Origin: Lachnospiraceae bacterium
GTDB taxonomy: Bacteria > Bacillota > Clostridia > Lachnospirales > Lachnospiraceae
Assembly (NCBI GenBank): GCA_024696005.1
Contig: JAILHF010000017.1
Span: forward strand, 37,593 to 101,592
DNA: 64,000 bases
Reading direction: 5' to 3'
A model generated the notes under the pieces. It worked only from the letters and a program-made list of their open reading frames with translations, was not told the origin of the DNA and searched no databases. Positions 17,825 to 26,424 of this stretch are shown one piece after another; within the stretch, counting starts at the first letter, position 1; every line of letters begins with the position of its first letter. The position numbers and the translations under genes are program-made.

Positions 17825-18857
17825 GGAAACGACGTGGAGTGCGGGCGCATCCCGCCTTCGTATCCTGGCCAGCCTGGCGATCGTGGCACTCCACACGATG
17901 AACGTATCGGAGATCCTGTACCGGGATCGCATCAGCGAAAAAGCGGACTGGCTTTCGCTCCTCATCGTATATCTGCTGATGTGGGCGGTGCCGGTCTTTG
18001 TAATGGTAAGCGGGGCGCTGCTTCTGGACCCGGAGCGCGAGATCGGCATACCGAAGATCTTCGGGCGCTATGTGCTGCGGGTGTTTTTGGCGCTGCTGCT
18101 TTTTGTGTTACTCTACAGGACCTTTGACGGTCTGATGGATCCCGAAAAGGATGCGGGCCCTGCGGCGATCTTTTCGGACGGCTTCAGGCTTCTGTTTACG
18201 GGCGGAAGCTGGTCGCACCTTTGGTATCTGTATCTGCTGATCGGGCTCTATCTGCTGCTCCCGGCCTACCGTGCGGTGGCAAAGCACTGCGAAAAGCCTG
18301 TCTTTGTTTATCTCATGGCTGTGGGCTTTGTATTCCTTTCACTGCTGACGCTGACCGGGATCTGGGACGTCACGAGCGCGTTCCATATTCAGATCCCCGC
18401 AGTTTATACTCTGTATTTTTTCCTGGGATACGGCATTGCTTCGGAAAAGTTCAAGCTGGGCCGCGGGGCGGGCTTTTTGCTGTTCCTGGCGGGCGTGCTG
18501 CTGACGGTCTTTTTGTCGGCGGCGCAGTTTGCGACAAAGAACAAGGGGATGACGGAGATCCTGTCGTCCTATTCGTCTCCTGCAGTGGTGCTGCAGTCCG
18601 CGGGGCTTTTTGCGCTGCTGTGGCCTTCCAAGGCAAAGGAGAAGGAAGGGAAGTTTTTGCGCTCGCTGGATGCGACGACCTTCGGGATCTATCTGGTGCA
18701 TCTGATCCTGCTGCGTCTGGTGCTGCGTTACGCGGGCTTTGATCCCTATGCCGCGGGAGCATGGAGCTTTGCCGTGCTGATCGTGCTCTGCTTTGCGGCG
18801 TCAGCGCTGATCACGGCGATCCTGCGGCTGATCCCGGGCATGAAGAGGATATTATGA
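17805..18857 (+). CDS. acyltransferase 3 family membrane protein
   Basis: 350 residues with about ten membrane segments. The N-terminal RLRILASLAIVALHT segment matches the RxxAxxxVxxxH signature of acyltransferase-3 (OafA/WecH-like) enzymes, which transfer acyl groups to surface polysaccharides or peptidoglycan. A late FGIYLVHLILLRLVL segment is the typical family ending. The start at ATG 17805 lies within the preceding gene and has AGGAG directly against it, so translation is probably coupled. The end overlaps the next gene by ATGA. Confidence 0.8.
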   Translation: MTGLSGKETTWSAGASRLRILASLAIVALHTMNVSEILYRDRISEKADWLSLLIVYLLMWAVPVFVMVSGALLLDPEREIGIPKIFGRYVLRVFLALLLFVLLYRTFDGLMDPEKDAGPAAIFSDGFRLLFTGGSWSHLWYLYLLIGLYLLLPAYRAVAKHCEKPVFVYLMAVGFVFLSLLTLTGIWDVTSAFHIQIPAVYTLYFFLGYGIASEKFKLGRGAGFLLFLAGVLLTVFLSAAQFATKNKGMTEILSSYSSPAVVLQSAGLFALLWPSKAKEKEGKFLRSLDATTFGIYLVHLILLRLVLRYAGFDPYAAGAWSFAVLIVLCFAASALITAILRLIPGMKRIL

Positions 18858-21214
18858 GCGAAGAAGAGAAGACGGAAAAAAAGGATAAAGCGGAGCGGCC
18901 TGAAAGAACGCGGCAGACGGAGCGTGCAGGCCGGACGGACAGAATGGAGCCGGCGGAAAGGCCCCGTAGCGAAGAGCAGGCAGAACAGCCGGAAAAGCCG
19001 AAAAAGAAGGAGCTCAAGCGCTGGCAGAAGATCCGGCGCGCGCGCATCATCGCCCTGTGCATCACGATGGCGCTTTTGCTGGCGCTGGTGGTATTGCTGT
19101 TCTTCCTCGGCATGAGCGGCTATCTGGGCGGCGTGATACCCGCGCAGCCCGTCGACACCGAGATCTGCTTAAAGCGCGAGGAACCCGGCTGGCAGATGAG
19201 CTGGACACCCGGAGAGAACGCTTCGGCCTATCTGGTGGAGGTCTATCCGGGCGAAAACGTATCGGGAACGCCGGTGTTCGGCAGGGTCTGCACGGAAGCG
19301 GAGTGCATTCTGCCGGCGGATCTTCCGGAAAACGCGCGGATCACGCTGCGGATCACACCGAAGAAATACTATGATCTGTTTGACTGGCGCCTGCGGGAAG
19401 TGGACGGCGAGAGCTTCAGCCTCTCCAGCTGCCTGCGGGAAGCGGACCGTTATGTGCCGGAATGGCGCGTGGACGCCGAGAGGCGCACGCTGACGGTGGG
19501 CTGCAGCGGCGGCAGCAGTGACATCTACCATCTGTACATGGTGCGCAGCGGCGACTTCCTCGAGGAAGTCTCGGAGATGCATTACACCAGCATACACAAC
19601 AAGGACCGGGGCTACGGCGAGATGGTCGTGAGCTTCGGGGATGACCGTGATTTCCCGCTGCCCGCGGACGGGGAGCAGTATACCTTCCTGCTTCGGGCAG
19701 AGCGCGTGGAGGAGCATCTTCGCATCTGGGAAGAACTGAACGATCTGATGTCGGTGCGGCGCACGGACCTTTTGAGCAACCGTCTGGTCGTGGATCAGGT
19801 GGCACTCGGGGACAACCGCTACCGCCTGAGCTGGAGCGAGGCGGCCGGAAAAGGTTATCGCGTGCAGCGCCTGGATGACGAGACCGGCATCTGGGAGACG
19901 ATCGCGGAATACGAAACTTCGGACGAGCGCATCTACGAGACCGAGCACCTGCTCTCGGGACGGGAGTACCGTTACCGCGTGATGAGCATCAACGACGGCA
20001 GCACCGTGGGCGCGCAGTCGGAGCTTTCGGTCAGCAGCGGCTGGAGTGCCGTGTTTGCGACGGTCTGGGCTTCGAAGGAGATCCCGCTCTACAGTGCGGC
20101 CGACGGAGGAAGCGAGATCGGCAGGGTCGGCGCCGGCACGGCGCTCTGCGTCACGGCCGAGCAGGGAGACCGTTTCCGGGTCTACCGTCCCGACGGGGAT
20201 GCTTTTGTGGACAGCAGGGACTGCCTGATCAACCTGACGGATTACCTCGGCGAGCTTTGCGATTACGATATCACGAACAGCTATTTCTCGATCTACATGG
20301 CGCATGATTACGAGCTGCGCGGTATCACGGGCACCATTTGTCCGGGATATGAGAATGTATTGCAGGCGGACGGGACCTTCCTGGTGCCGCTGCTCTATCC
20401 GGTCGCGAAGCGCCTGGCTCTTGCGGCGGACCGCACCCATGCGGACGGCTACCGTCTGAAGATCTACGACAGCTTCCGGCCTTATGTGACGACCAAGTTC
20501 ATCTTCGAGAATACCGAAGCCCAGCTGGACACACAGGCACCTGCGGAGCCGATGCAGCGCATGCTGCCGGAAGAGTATCTGAGCCTCAGGGAGCAGGGGC
20601 TGACCGCAGGACTGACGGGAACGGCGCTCACGGCACTGCTTGCATCGCCCACGCCCGAACCGATCCTGATCCCCGATGCGGAGGGCAATCCGCACTACTA
20701 TAACCTGGACGGTACCGAGTACTTCCCGCCCGATCCGCTGGAGGAGGAGCCGCTCTCGCCCTTTACTTACCGTCAGCTGATGACGACCGACAGCTTCGGC
20801 CTGAATTATTTCCTTGCGAAGGGCTATTCGAGACACAATTACGGCGTGGCGGTGGATCTGACGCTGGAGCGCCGGGACACGGGCGAAGAACTGCAGATGC
20901 AGACCGCGATGCACGACCTGAGCTATCATTCGTCGCAGAGCTCCAATAACGGCGAAGCCAAGCTGCTGCAGGACTACATGTACGGTGTGGGCTTTGCGGG
21001 CCTGGTCAGCGAGTGGTGGCATTTCCAGGATGATGAGGTGATGGAGGCGCAGAAGCCTTCCGTGGTCGTGAACGGGCTTTCCTCGGAAGGCTGGAAGGTG
21101 GATGACCACGGAGTGCGCTACTGCCGGCCGGACGGAAGCTTTGTCCGGGACGGGATCCTGTCGATCGACGGCGCGGACCGTCATTTCGGCGCGGACGGCT
21201 ATCTGGTGGAATAA
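18854..21214 (+). CDS. membrane-anchored VanX-type D-Ala-D-Ala dipeptidase with Fn3/SH3-like domains
   Basis: 786 residues. A highly charged Glu/Lys/Arg-rich cytoplasmic tail (1-63) is followed by one membrane segment (about 64-90), beta-rich Fn3-like modules to about 395, an SH3-like module (VGAGTALCVTAEQGDRFRVY), and an M15-type peptidase domain. Zinc ligands are visible as SRHNYGVAVD (near 659) and SEWWHF (near 720), the VanX/DdpX pattern. The end carries a cell-wall-binding-like repeat (CRPDGSFVRDGILSIDG). It probably trims D-Ala-D-Ala peptides at the wall. ATG 18854 overlaps the acyltransferase stop. The long multidomain form is unusual, as VanX itself has about 200 residues. Confidence 0.8.
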   Translation: MSEEEKTEKKDKAERPERTRQTERAGRTDRMEPAERPRSEEQAEQPEKPKKKELKRWQKIRRARIIALCITMALLLALVVLLFFLGMSGYLGGVIPAQPVDTEICLKREEPGWQMSWTPGENASAYLVEVYPGENVSGTPVFGRVCTEAECILPADLPENARITLRITPKKYYDLFDWRLREVDGESFSLSSCLREADRYVPEWRVDAERRTLTVGCSGGSSDIYHLYMVRSGDFLEEVSEMHYTSIHNKDRGYGEMVVSFGDDRDFPLPADGEQYTFLLRAERVEEHLRIWEELNDLMSVRRTDLLSNRLVVDQVALGDNRYRLSWSEAAGKGYRVQRLDDETGIWETIAEYETSDERIYETEHLLSGREYRYRVMSINDGSTVGAQSELSVSSGWSAVFATVWASKEIPLYSAADGGSEIGRVGAGTALCVTAEQGDRFRVYRPDGDAFVDSRDCLINLTDYLGELCDYDITNSYFSIYMAHDYELRGITGTICPGYENVLQADGTFLVPLLYPVAKRLALAADRTHADGYRLKIYDSFRPYVTTKFIFENTEAQLDTQAPAEPMQRMLPEEYLSLREQGLTAGLTGTALTALLASPTPEPILIPDAEGNPHYYNLDGTEYFPPDPLEEEPLSPFTYRQLMTTDSFGLNYFLAKGYSRHNYGVAVDLTLERRDTGEELQMQTAMHDLSYHSSQSSNNGEAKLLQDYMYGVGFAGLVSEWWHFQDDEVMEAQKPSVVVNGLSSEGWKVDDHGVRYCRPDGSFVRDGILSIDGADRHFGADGYLVE

Positions 21215-21224
21215 GGAGAAAAAT

Positions 21225-22460
21225 ATGGATGTGATGAAGATCCGGGAGGATTTCCCGATCCTGCGGGACGGAAAAGTGATCTATTTTGACAACGCGGCCA
21301 CGGCGCAGCGTCCCGTGCAGGTGCTGGATGCGATCGAAAACTTTTACAGGACGACCAACGCCAACCCGCTCCGCGGGCTTTACGCCTGGAGCGTGGGAGC
21401 AACGGAGGCTTACGAGGCGGCGAGACACCGCGTGGCGCGCTTTCTGAACGCTGCGGAGGATGCCGAGATCATCTTTGTACGAAACACCACCGAGGCGATC
21501 AATCTGGTGGCCTACAGCTATGCGCTTTCGGAGCTTTCGGCCGGGGACGAGATCGTTCTGAGCGTGATGGAGCATCATTCCAATTTGCTGCCCTGGCAGA
21601 TGGTCGCGCAGGCAAAGGGAGCCGTGCTCCGTTTCCTGGAGCCCGGACCGGACGGGCATGTTACGGAGGAGATGCTGACGGAAGCCATCGGAGAGAAGAC
21701 GCGCATTGTGGCACTGACGCAGGTTTCGAACGTGCTCGGCGTGGCAACGCCCCTGAAGCGGGCGGCAGAGCTCATTCACGAACGGGGCGGCGTCCTTCTT
21801 GCCGACGGGGCGCAGGGCCTGCCGCATGTCAGGACGGATGTGCGCGAGCTGGGCGTCGACTTTTACGCGTTTTCCGGACACAAGCTGCCGGGACCGATGG
21901 GGATCGGCGCGCTTTACGCCAGAAGGGAGCTGCTTGAGAAAATGCCTCCTTTTCTGCGCGGCGGAGAGATGATAGAATATGTGAAGAGGGACAGTGCGAC
22001 CTATGCCGAGCTGCCCCATAAATTCGAAGCCGGCACGGTCAACGCGGCCGACGCCGTGGGTCTGGCTGCGGCCATCGATTATGTGGATGCGCTGGGCTAC
22101 GAGGCGATGGGCACGCAGGAAGACCGGCTGGTCGGCATCCTGATGGAAGGGATGCGGAAGATCCCTCATGTGCATCTGTACGGACCGGAGGATCCGGCGG
22201 AGCATCACGGGATCGTGACCTTCAATATCGACGGCTGCCACCCGCACGACATCTCCTCGGTGCTGGACGAAGAGGGCATCGCGATCCGGGCGGGGCATCA
22301 CTGCGCGCAGCCGCTGATGGAACATCTGCAGGAAAAATGCGGCATGGAATTCCGCGCGACGGCGCGTGCGAGCGTCGCGTTCTACAATACCGAAGAGGAG
22401 GCCGTGCGCTTCACGGAGGCGCTGGCAAAAGTCAGGAGGTGGCTTGGCTTTGGAGATTAA
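21225..22460 (+). CDS. sufS: cysteine desulfurase SufS
   Basis: A 411-residue PLP enzyme that takes sulfur from cysteine for Fe-S assembly. The PLP lysine is in FSGHKLPGPMGIGALY (near 223) and the catalytic cysteine in RAGHHCAQP (near 360), a group II (SufS) arrangement. ATG 21225 follows AAGGAG. It starts 10 bases after the VanX-like gene, without a promoter, so it is read with the envelope genes upstream. It overlaps sufU, its usual partner. Confidence 0.97.
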   Translation: MDVMKIREDFPILRDGKVIYFDNAATAQRPVQVLDAIENFYRTTNANPLRGLYAWSVGATEAYEAARHRVARFLNAAEDAEIIFVRNTTEAINLVAYSYALSELSAGDEIVLSVMEHHSNLLPWQMVAQAKGAVLRFLEPGPDGHVTEEMLTEAIGEKTRIVALTQVSNVLGVATPLKRAAELIHERGGVLLADGAQGLPHVRTDVRELGVDFYAFSGHKLPGPMGIGALYARRELLEKMPPFLRGGEMIEYVKRDSATYAELPHKFEAGTVNAADAVGLAAAIDYVDALGYEAMGTQEDRLVGILMEGMRKIPHVHLYGPEDPAEHHGIVTFNIDGCHPHDISSVLDEEGIAIRAGHHCAQPLMEHLQEKCGMEFRATARASVAFYNTEEEAVRFTEALAKVRRWLGFGD

Positions 22461-22905
22461 GGATCTGTATCGTGAGATCGTCAATGAACATAATCTGCAT
22501 CCTGCGCACCGTGGGGACATGGAAGCGCCCACGCTGGTACTGCAGGGGGTGAACCCCAGCTGTGGGGATGACATTTCGCTGCAGCTGAAGCTGGATGAGA
22601 ACGACATCGTGACGGACGGGCTTTTCAACGGGACCGGCTGCGCGGTGAGCCAGGCTTCGGCAGACATGATGCTGGATCTGATCATCGGAAAGAGCCGCAG
22701 CGAAGCGCTTGAACTGGCGGAAGGCTTCATGGGCATGGTGCGCAGTACCGCCACGCCGGAGCAGATCGAAGCCCTGGATGAATCGGCCGCCCTGGAGAGC
22801 ATTTCCCACATGCCGGCCAGGGTAAAATGTGCCACGCTCGGCTGGAAGACCATGCAGAAGATGCTGAACGGAGAAGCCGGACAGGTCAGCACGGAAGGAG
22901 AATGA
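22444..22905 (+). CDS. sufU: SufU sulfur-transfer protein
   Basis: About 153 residues of the zinc-containing SufU family, which accepts sulfur from SufS. The cysteine ligands are in NPSCGDD, GTGCAVSQASADMM and VKCATLGW, and the conserved Asp is in CGD. No ATG is available at the right place. AGGAGGT at 22434 precedes two possible TTG starts at 22444 and 22450, both inside the end of sufS; the family N-terminus fits either. The overlap implies coupling to sufS. Confidence 0.93.
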   Translation: MALEIKDLYREIVNEHNLHPAHRGDMEAPTLVLQGVNPSCGDDISLQLKLDENDIVTDGLFNGTGCAVSQASADMMLDLIIGKSRSEALELAEGFMGMVRSTATPEQIEALDESAALESISHMPARVKCATLGWKTMQKMLNGEAGQVSTEGE

Positions 22906-22906
22906 G

Positions 22907-23569
22907 ATGGAATATCGTCCCGACGCTAACGGGGAGGAAGTGGACCGCTGGAAAGAGGTGACTCTGGTCTATAACTCCGCGCTCAAAGAGGTGGGTACCA
23001 AGCTGGAGATCCTCAACGATGAGTTTCAGCATGTACACCAGTACAACCCCATCGAACATATCAAATCCAGATTAAAGAGCCCCGAGAGCATCGTGCAGAA
23101 GCTCAGGAGCAAGGGCTATGAATCCACGATCGAGAACATGGTGGAATATGTGAACGACATCGCAGGCGTCCGCGTGATCTGTTCCTTTACCTCGGACATC
23201 TACCGCATTGCCGAGATGATCACGGAGCAGAACGACCTGACGGTGCTGTCGGTCAAGGATTATTTCCAGAATCCCAAGGAAAGCGGCTACAAGTCCTACC
23301 ATCTGCTGGTGACGGTGCCGGTCTTTCTGTCCAACCGTGTGGTGGATGTCAAGGTCGAGATCCAGATCCGTACCGTCGCGATGGATTTCTGGGCGAGCCT
23401 TGAGCACAAGATCCGCTACAAATACGCCGGAAATGCCCCCGAGCACATCCGGAAGGCGCTCGTGCGATGCGCTTCGATGGTCTCGAACCTCGACGATGAG
23501 ATGCTGGCGCTGAACCGCGAGATCCAGAGGCTGGAAGAAGAGGAAAAGCGGGACAAAAACAAAGACTGA
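22907..23569 (+). CDS. small alarmone synthetase (RelQ/YjbM-like GTP pyrophosphokinase)
   Basis: A 220-residue RelA/SpoT synthetase-only protein that transfers pyrophosphate from ATP to GTP or GDP. Motifs visible are HIKSRLKSPESIVQKL, DIAGVRVICSFTSDIY, NPKESGYKSYHL and EIQIRTVAMDFWASLEHKIRYK. A C-terminal basic/acidic helix (EIQRLEEEEKR) matches the helix that drives tetramer formation in RelQ. There is no hydrolase, TGS or ACT domain. ATG 22907 lies one base after the sufU stop with AAGGAGAA upstream. Confidence 0.92.
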   Translation: MEYRPDANGEEVDRWKEVTLVYNSALKEVGTKLEILNDEFQHVHQYNPIEHIKSRLKSPESIVQKLRSKGYESTIENMVEYVNDIAGVRVICSFTSDIYRIAEMITEQNDLTVLSVKDYFQNPKESGYKSYHLLVTVPVFLSNRVVDVKVEIQIRTVAMDFWASLEHKIRYKYAGNAPEHIRKALVRCASMVSNLDDEMLALNREIQRLEEEEKRDKNKD

Positions 23570-23619
23570 TTTTCAGATTCCCCGTATCGAGAATAAAGCC
23601 GGTAAACCCGGGAACGAAA

Positions 23620-23660
23620 AAACCCTGTTATGCTCTGAGGAGTGAGCGGAAACAGGGTTT
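23620..23660 (+). terminator. probable terminator after relQ-like gene
   Basis: A perfect 10-bp stem (AAACCCTGTT 23620-23629 with AACAGGGTTT 23651-23660) encloses a smaller GCTC/GAGC stem. The T run after it is short and the 5' arm is A-rich, so it may work in either direction. The 350 bases from 23570 to 23934 hold this hairpin, a possible minigene and a promoter. Confidence 0.5.
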
Positions 23661-23681
23661 CTCCGTGTATTGTAAAACTAG

Positions 23682-23744
23682 AAAGGAGGTGTGCCCGTCG
23701 CCGGGCACCAAACTATGAAAAAAGCATTTGTGACTCTGTATTAG
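23682..23744 (+). other. possible leader minigene with strong ribosome site and hairpin
   Basis: AAAGGAGGT (23682-23690) is followed by a GC-rich hairpin (TGCCCG 23692-23697 with CGGGCA 23702-23707) and then ATG 23715 opening a 9-codon frame, MKKAFVTLY, that stops at 23744. The ribosome site is 24 bases from this ATG but the hairpin would bring it close. It could be a leader peptide or chance. Confidence 0.25.
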
Positions 23745-23826
23745 ATATTAGTGCCGAATTATGAATAGACTATGAACGGACCATAAATTTCGTGTTAAAA
23801 AAGCGGGCATTTATGAAGATTAAAGC

Positions 23827-23855
23827 TTGTAAAAAGCACTGTTATTTGGTACTAT
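23827..23855 (+). promoter_or_regulatory. promoter of the coiled-coil/M23/HD-GYP operon
   Basis: TTGTAA (23827-23832), 17 bases, TACTAT (23850-23855) with extended TGG. The leader to the next start is about 70 bases. Confidence 0.55.
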
Positions 23856-23934
23856 GAATGATGTATGCAGGTTGCTGTTCAGCCATTGAACGAAACGCAG
23901 CCGGACTACCTGATCACAGGTGCGGGAGGTTACC

Positions 23935-26424
23935 ATGGACAATTTTATGGATAAACTGGCAGAGAAATATAATGCACAGGACATGATCCGTGCAAACGCT
24001 CAGGCGGAGAGCGCGCAGATGCAGAACCTGCAGGAGCAGGTGGAGGCTTATGAAGCGGTCCTGCAGGAGATGCGAAAGCTCAACTACAGGAATTCCGAAC
24101 TGACGGAAAAGATGTATGCCCTGGTCGATGAGAGCATCGAAAGGGTACACACTCTCCAGATCGAAGCCCAGGGTGGTGCCAACACGGAACTTGTGTCCCG
24201 TGAGATGACGGATGCCGTCAGCCGCGCGGTGAGCGAGGCAGTCAGCAACATGGACGAGACCATGGTCCGCTCCCTGCAGGAAGCGATGCAGAACGCACTG
24301 CAGCAGCCGACTGAGGAGATCCGGCAGTCCACACAGGATGTGCGGGAATCCGTGGTAGCGGTACAGAGCTCCACCGAGGGCCTGACCGGAAAACTGGATG
24401 AGATCGGAAGCGCAGCCGGCAGCATTTCGGAAAAGCTGGATGTGCTGCAGGGCTCGACGGAAATGGTATCCGAGAGCATCGATGCGGTGCGGAATTCGAC
24501 GGATGGCGTTCGTGACAGCCTGAGCGCGATACAGAGCGACATCAGTGATCTGCGTGATGAGAACGGCGTGCTGCGTGACCGCATTTTCGCGATCCAGCAG
24601 AGCGAAACGAATACAGAGGAGAGCCTGGCGTCCATCTCTGCGGCGATCGCCGGTTTATCGGCTGCGGCACCGGCCGCGGAAGTGCCGTCGAGAAGCCTGG
24701 ACGATCTGATGGGGTCGAACGACGAGCTTGTCGGGAAGCTGGATGGGCTTCAGAGCGCAAGCGACGGGATAGAGAACAAGCTGGACGGGCTGAAGAGCCT
24801 GACCGAAGAGACAGCTGCGAAGCTGGATGAGACGGCAGCAAAGCTGGAGGGCCTGAAGGGCTCGCCGGACGGTCTGGAAGAAAAGCTGGATAGCATCCGG
24901 GGCGCAGCTGACGGAGTCGGAAGCAAACTGGACAGCCTGAAGAACTCGGGTGAGAATGTGGAGCTCGGTCTGGAAGAGCTGAAGAGCCTGACCGAAGAGA
25001 CAGCTGCGAAGCTGGATGAGACGGCAGCAAAGCTGGATGGCCTGAAGGGCTCGCCGGAAGGCCTGGAAGACAAGCTGGACGGCATCAAGGCCGCATCCGA
25101 CGGAATAGAGAGCAAGTTGGACGGGCTTCAGAGCGCGTCCGACGGGATCGACGGCAAGCTGGACGGGCTGAAGAGCTCGGCCGATGAGGCAGCCGACAAA
25201 CTGAATGACATCAGCGCCACGGCGGAACGTCTGCGCACCGGAATGGAGGCGCTGCAGGCTCTGCTTGCGCTGCAGAATGAGCTGAACAGCCTGCGCGAGG
25301 AGAACGGCGATCTGCGTGACCGCCTGTTCTCGATCCAGCAGAACGGAACGAATACCGAAGAGAGCCTCGCAGCCATTTCTACGGCGATCGAAGGCCTGAA
25401 GGAAAAGAATGCGGACGAGGAAGCGGAAGACAGGAAGGCGTACGACGAGCAGATCTCGAAGCTGATCGAAGAGCTGAAGACGCAGTCCCAGATCGATGAG
25501 CTCACCCAGGAGACGCTCTCCGCGCTGGCCCAGTCCAACGCGCAGACGCAGGATTCCCTGACGGAGCTCAAGTCCGTGATCGCGGGTCTCCGCGACAGCA
25601 ACGAAAAGAAAGAGGGCGAGAACGCAAACGAGATTCAGACCCTGCTCAAGACGCTGCAGGATGCCGGCAAACAGAACGGCGAGATGCTCAAGGGCCTGCA
25701 GCAGGCCGACGCAAAGAACAAAGAGGAGCTTGCCGGGATCCGCGGAGCACATGCGGAGACCAAGACCGCCATTGCGGCGCTGCAGGATGAGAACCAGGAA
25801 CAGCGCAAAGCCATGGAGGAGATCTTCGATACCCTTGTGGCGACCAGGAACACCCTTGGCGAGATCCGTGCAGCCGAAGCGGAGAGAGGCCGCGGCGAAG
25901 GCGAGGAAGAGCTCCGTCAGACCCTGGCCGACCTGACCTCGTCGAACAACGAGCTCAAGTCCAGCTTCCGCACACTCAAGGCAGCCACGGATGAGAACAA
26001 GAATACGCTGAAGTCCGAGATCAACAGCAGCATTTACGGACTCAAGCAGGACAATAAAGAGATCGTCGAATTCATGCAGCGCATGAACGCCAACCTGATG
26101 AAACAGGGCGAAGAGGCGGAGCGCGCGGCAGCGAGAGAGACGGAAGCACAGGCCAAGAACGAGGAATCCAAACAGATTCTGGAAGAACGTTTCAAAGAGG
26201 TGGAAGACTTCATGCACAAAGAGAGCGTGAAGGTCTACCGGAACGTCCAGGCCGTGATCAACGAGAAGAATGACAAGCAGAAAGAGGGCGTTGAGAACGC
26301 AAGTCTTTCCGTGGAGAAGAGAGTCGGAAAGGTGAAGGCGCTGGTTGTGATCAACATGGTATTTACCCTGATCAACCTGACGACCATCATCCTTTATATC
26401 TTCGGCTTTCTTGGGGGACATTGA
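23935..26424 (+). CDS. tail-anchored long coiled-coil protein
   Basis: 829 residues that are almost wholly helical with hydrophobic heptad/undecad spacing (repeated KLDGLKS, KLDETAAKL, EGLEEKLD). A single C-terminal membrane segment is present (ALVVINMVFTLINLTTIILYIFGF), so the protein is a cytoplasmic rod anchored by its tail. ATG 23935 after GGGAGGT is preferred over an upstream GTG. Two internal 63-residue blocks are near-duplicates at the DNA level. Its end overlaps the M23 peptidase gene. It may be a scaffold for an envelope or division machine; no known family is recognised. Confidence 0.75.
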   Translation: MDNFMDKLAEKYNAQDMIRANAQAESAQMQNLQEQVEAYEAVLQEMRKLNYRNSELTEKMYALVDESIERVHTLQIEAQGGANTELVSREMTDAVSRAVSEAVSNMDETMVRSLQEAMQNALQQPTEEIRQSTQDVRESVVAVQSSTEGLTGKLDEIGSAAGSISEKLDVLQGSTEMVSESIDAVRNSTDGVRDSLSAIQSDISDLRDENGVLRDRIFAIQQSETNTEESLASISAAIAGLSAAAPAAEVPSRSLDDLMGSNDELVGKLDGLQSASDGIENKLDGLKSLTEETAAKLDETAAKLEGLKGSPDGLEEKLDSIRGAADGVGSKLDSLKNSGENVELGLEELKSLTEETAAKLDETAAKLDGLKGSPEGLEDKLDGIKAASDGIESKLDGLQSASDGIDGKLDGLKSSADEAADKLNDISATAERLRTGMEALQALLALQNELNSLREENGDLRDRLFSIQQNGTNTEESLAAISTAIEGLKEKNADEEAEDRKAYDEQISKLIEELKTQSQIDELTQETLSALAQSNAQTQDSLTELKSVIAGLRDSNEKKEGENANEIQTLLKTLQDAGKQNGEMLKGLQQADAKNKEELAGIRGAHAETKTAIAALQDENQEQRKAMEEIFDTLVATRNTLGEIRAAEAERGRGEGEEELRQTLADLTSSNNELKSSFRTLKAATDENKNTLKSEINSSIYGLKQDNKEIVEFMQRMNANLMKQGEEAERAAARETEAQAKNEESKQILEERFKEVEDFMHKESVKVYRNVQAVINEKNDKQKEGVENASLSVEKRVGKVKALVVINMVFTLINLTTIILYIFGFLGGH
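24790..25036 (+). repeat. 189-bp-period direct repeat inside the coiled-coil gene
   Basis: A 58-base stretch at 24790-24847 recurs without change at 24979-25036, an offset of 189 bases or 63 codons, and both copies continue into further similar sequence. It encodes the SLTEETAAKLDETAAKL block. The identity at synonymous sites points to recent duplication or gene conversion; copy number could vary between strains. Confidence 0.85.

Noticed and set aside
19169..21184. Long - strand open frame opposite the VanX-like gene
   Set aside because: Antisense shadow of a well-supported gene, no ribosome site, and composition typical of reversed coding sequence.
24790..25036. Possible CRISPR array
   Set aside because: There are only two copies, 189 bases apart, in frame inside a coding gene; no short regular repeats or spacers. 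No CRISPR array is seen anywhere in the window.
24655..26421. 588-codon - strand frame opposite the coiled-coil gene
   Set aside because: The repeats in it mirror the coiled-coil repeats on the + strand; no independent support.
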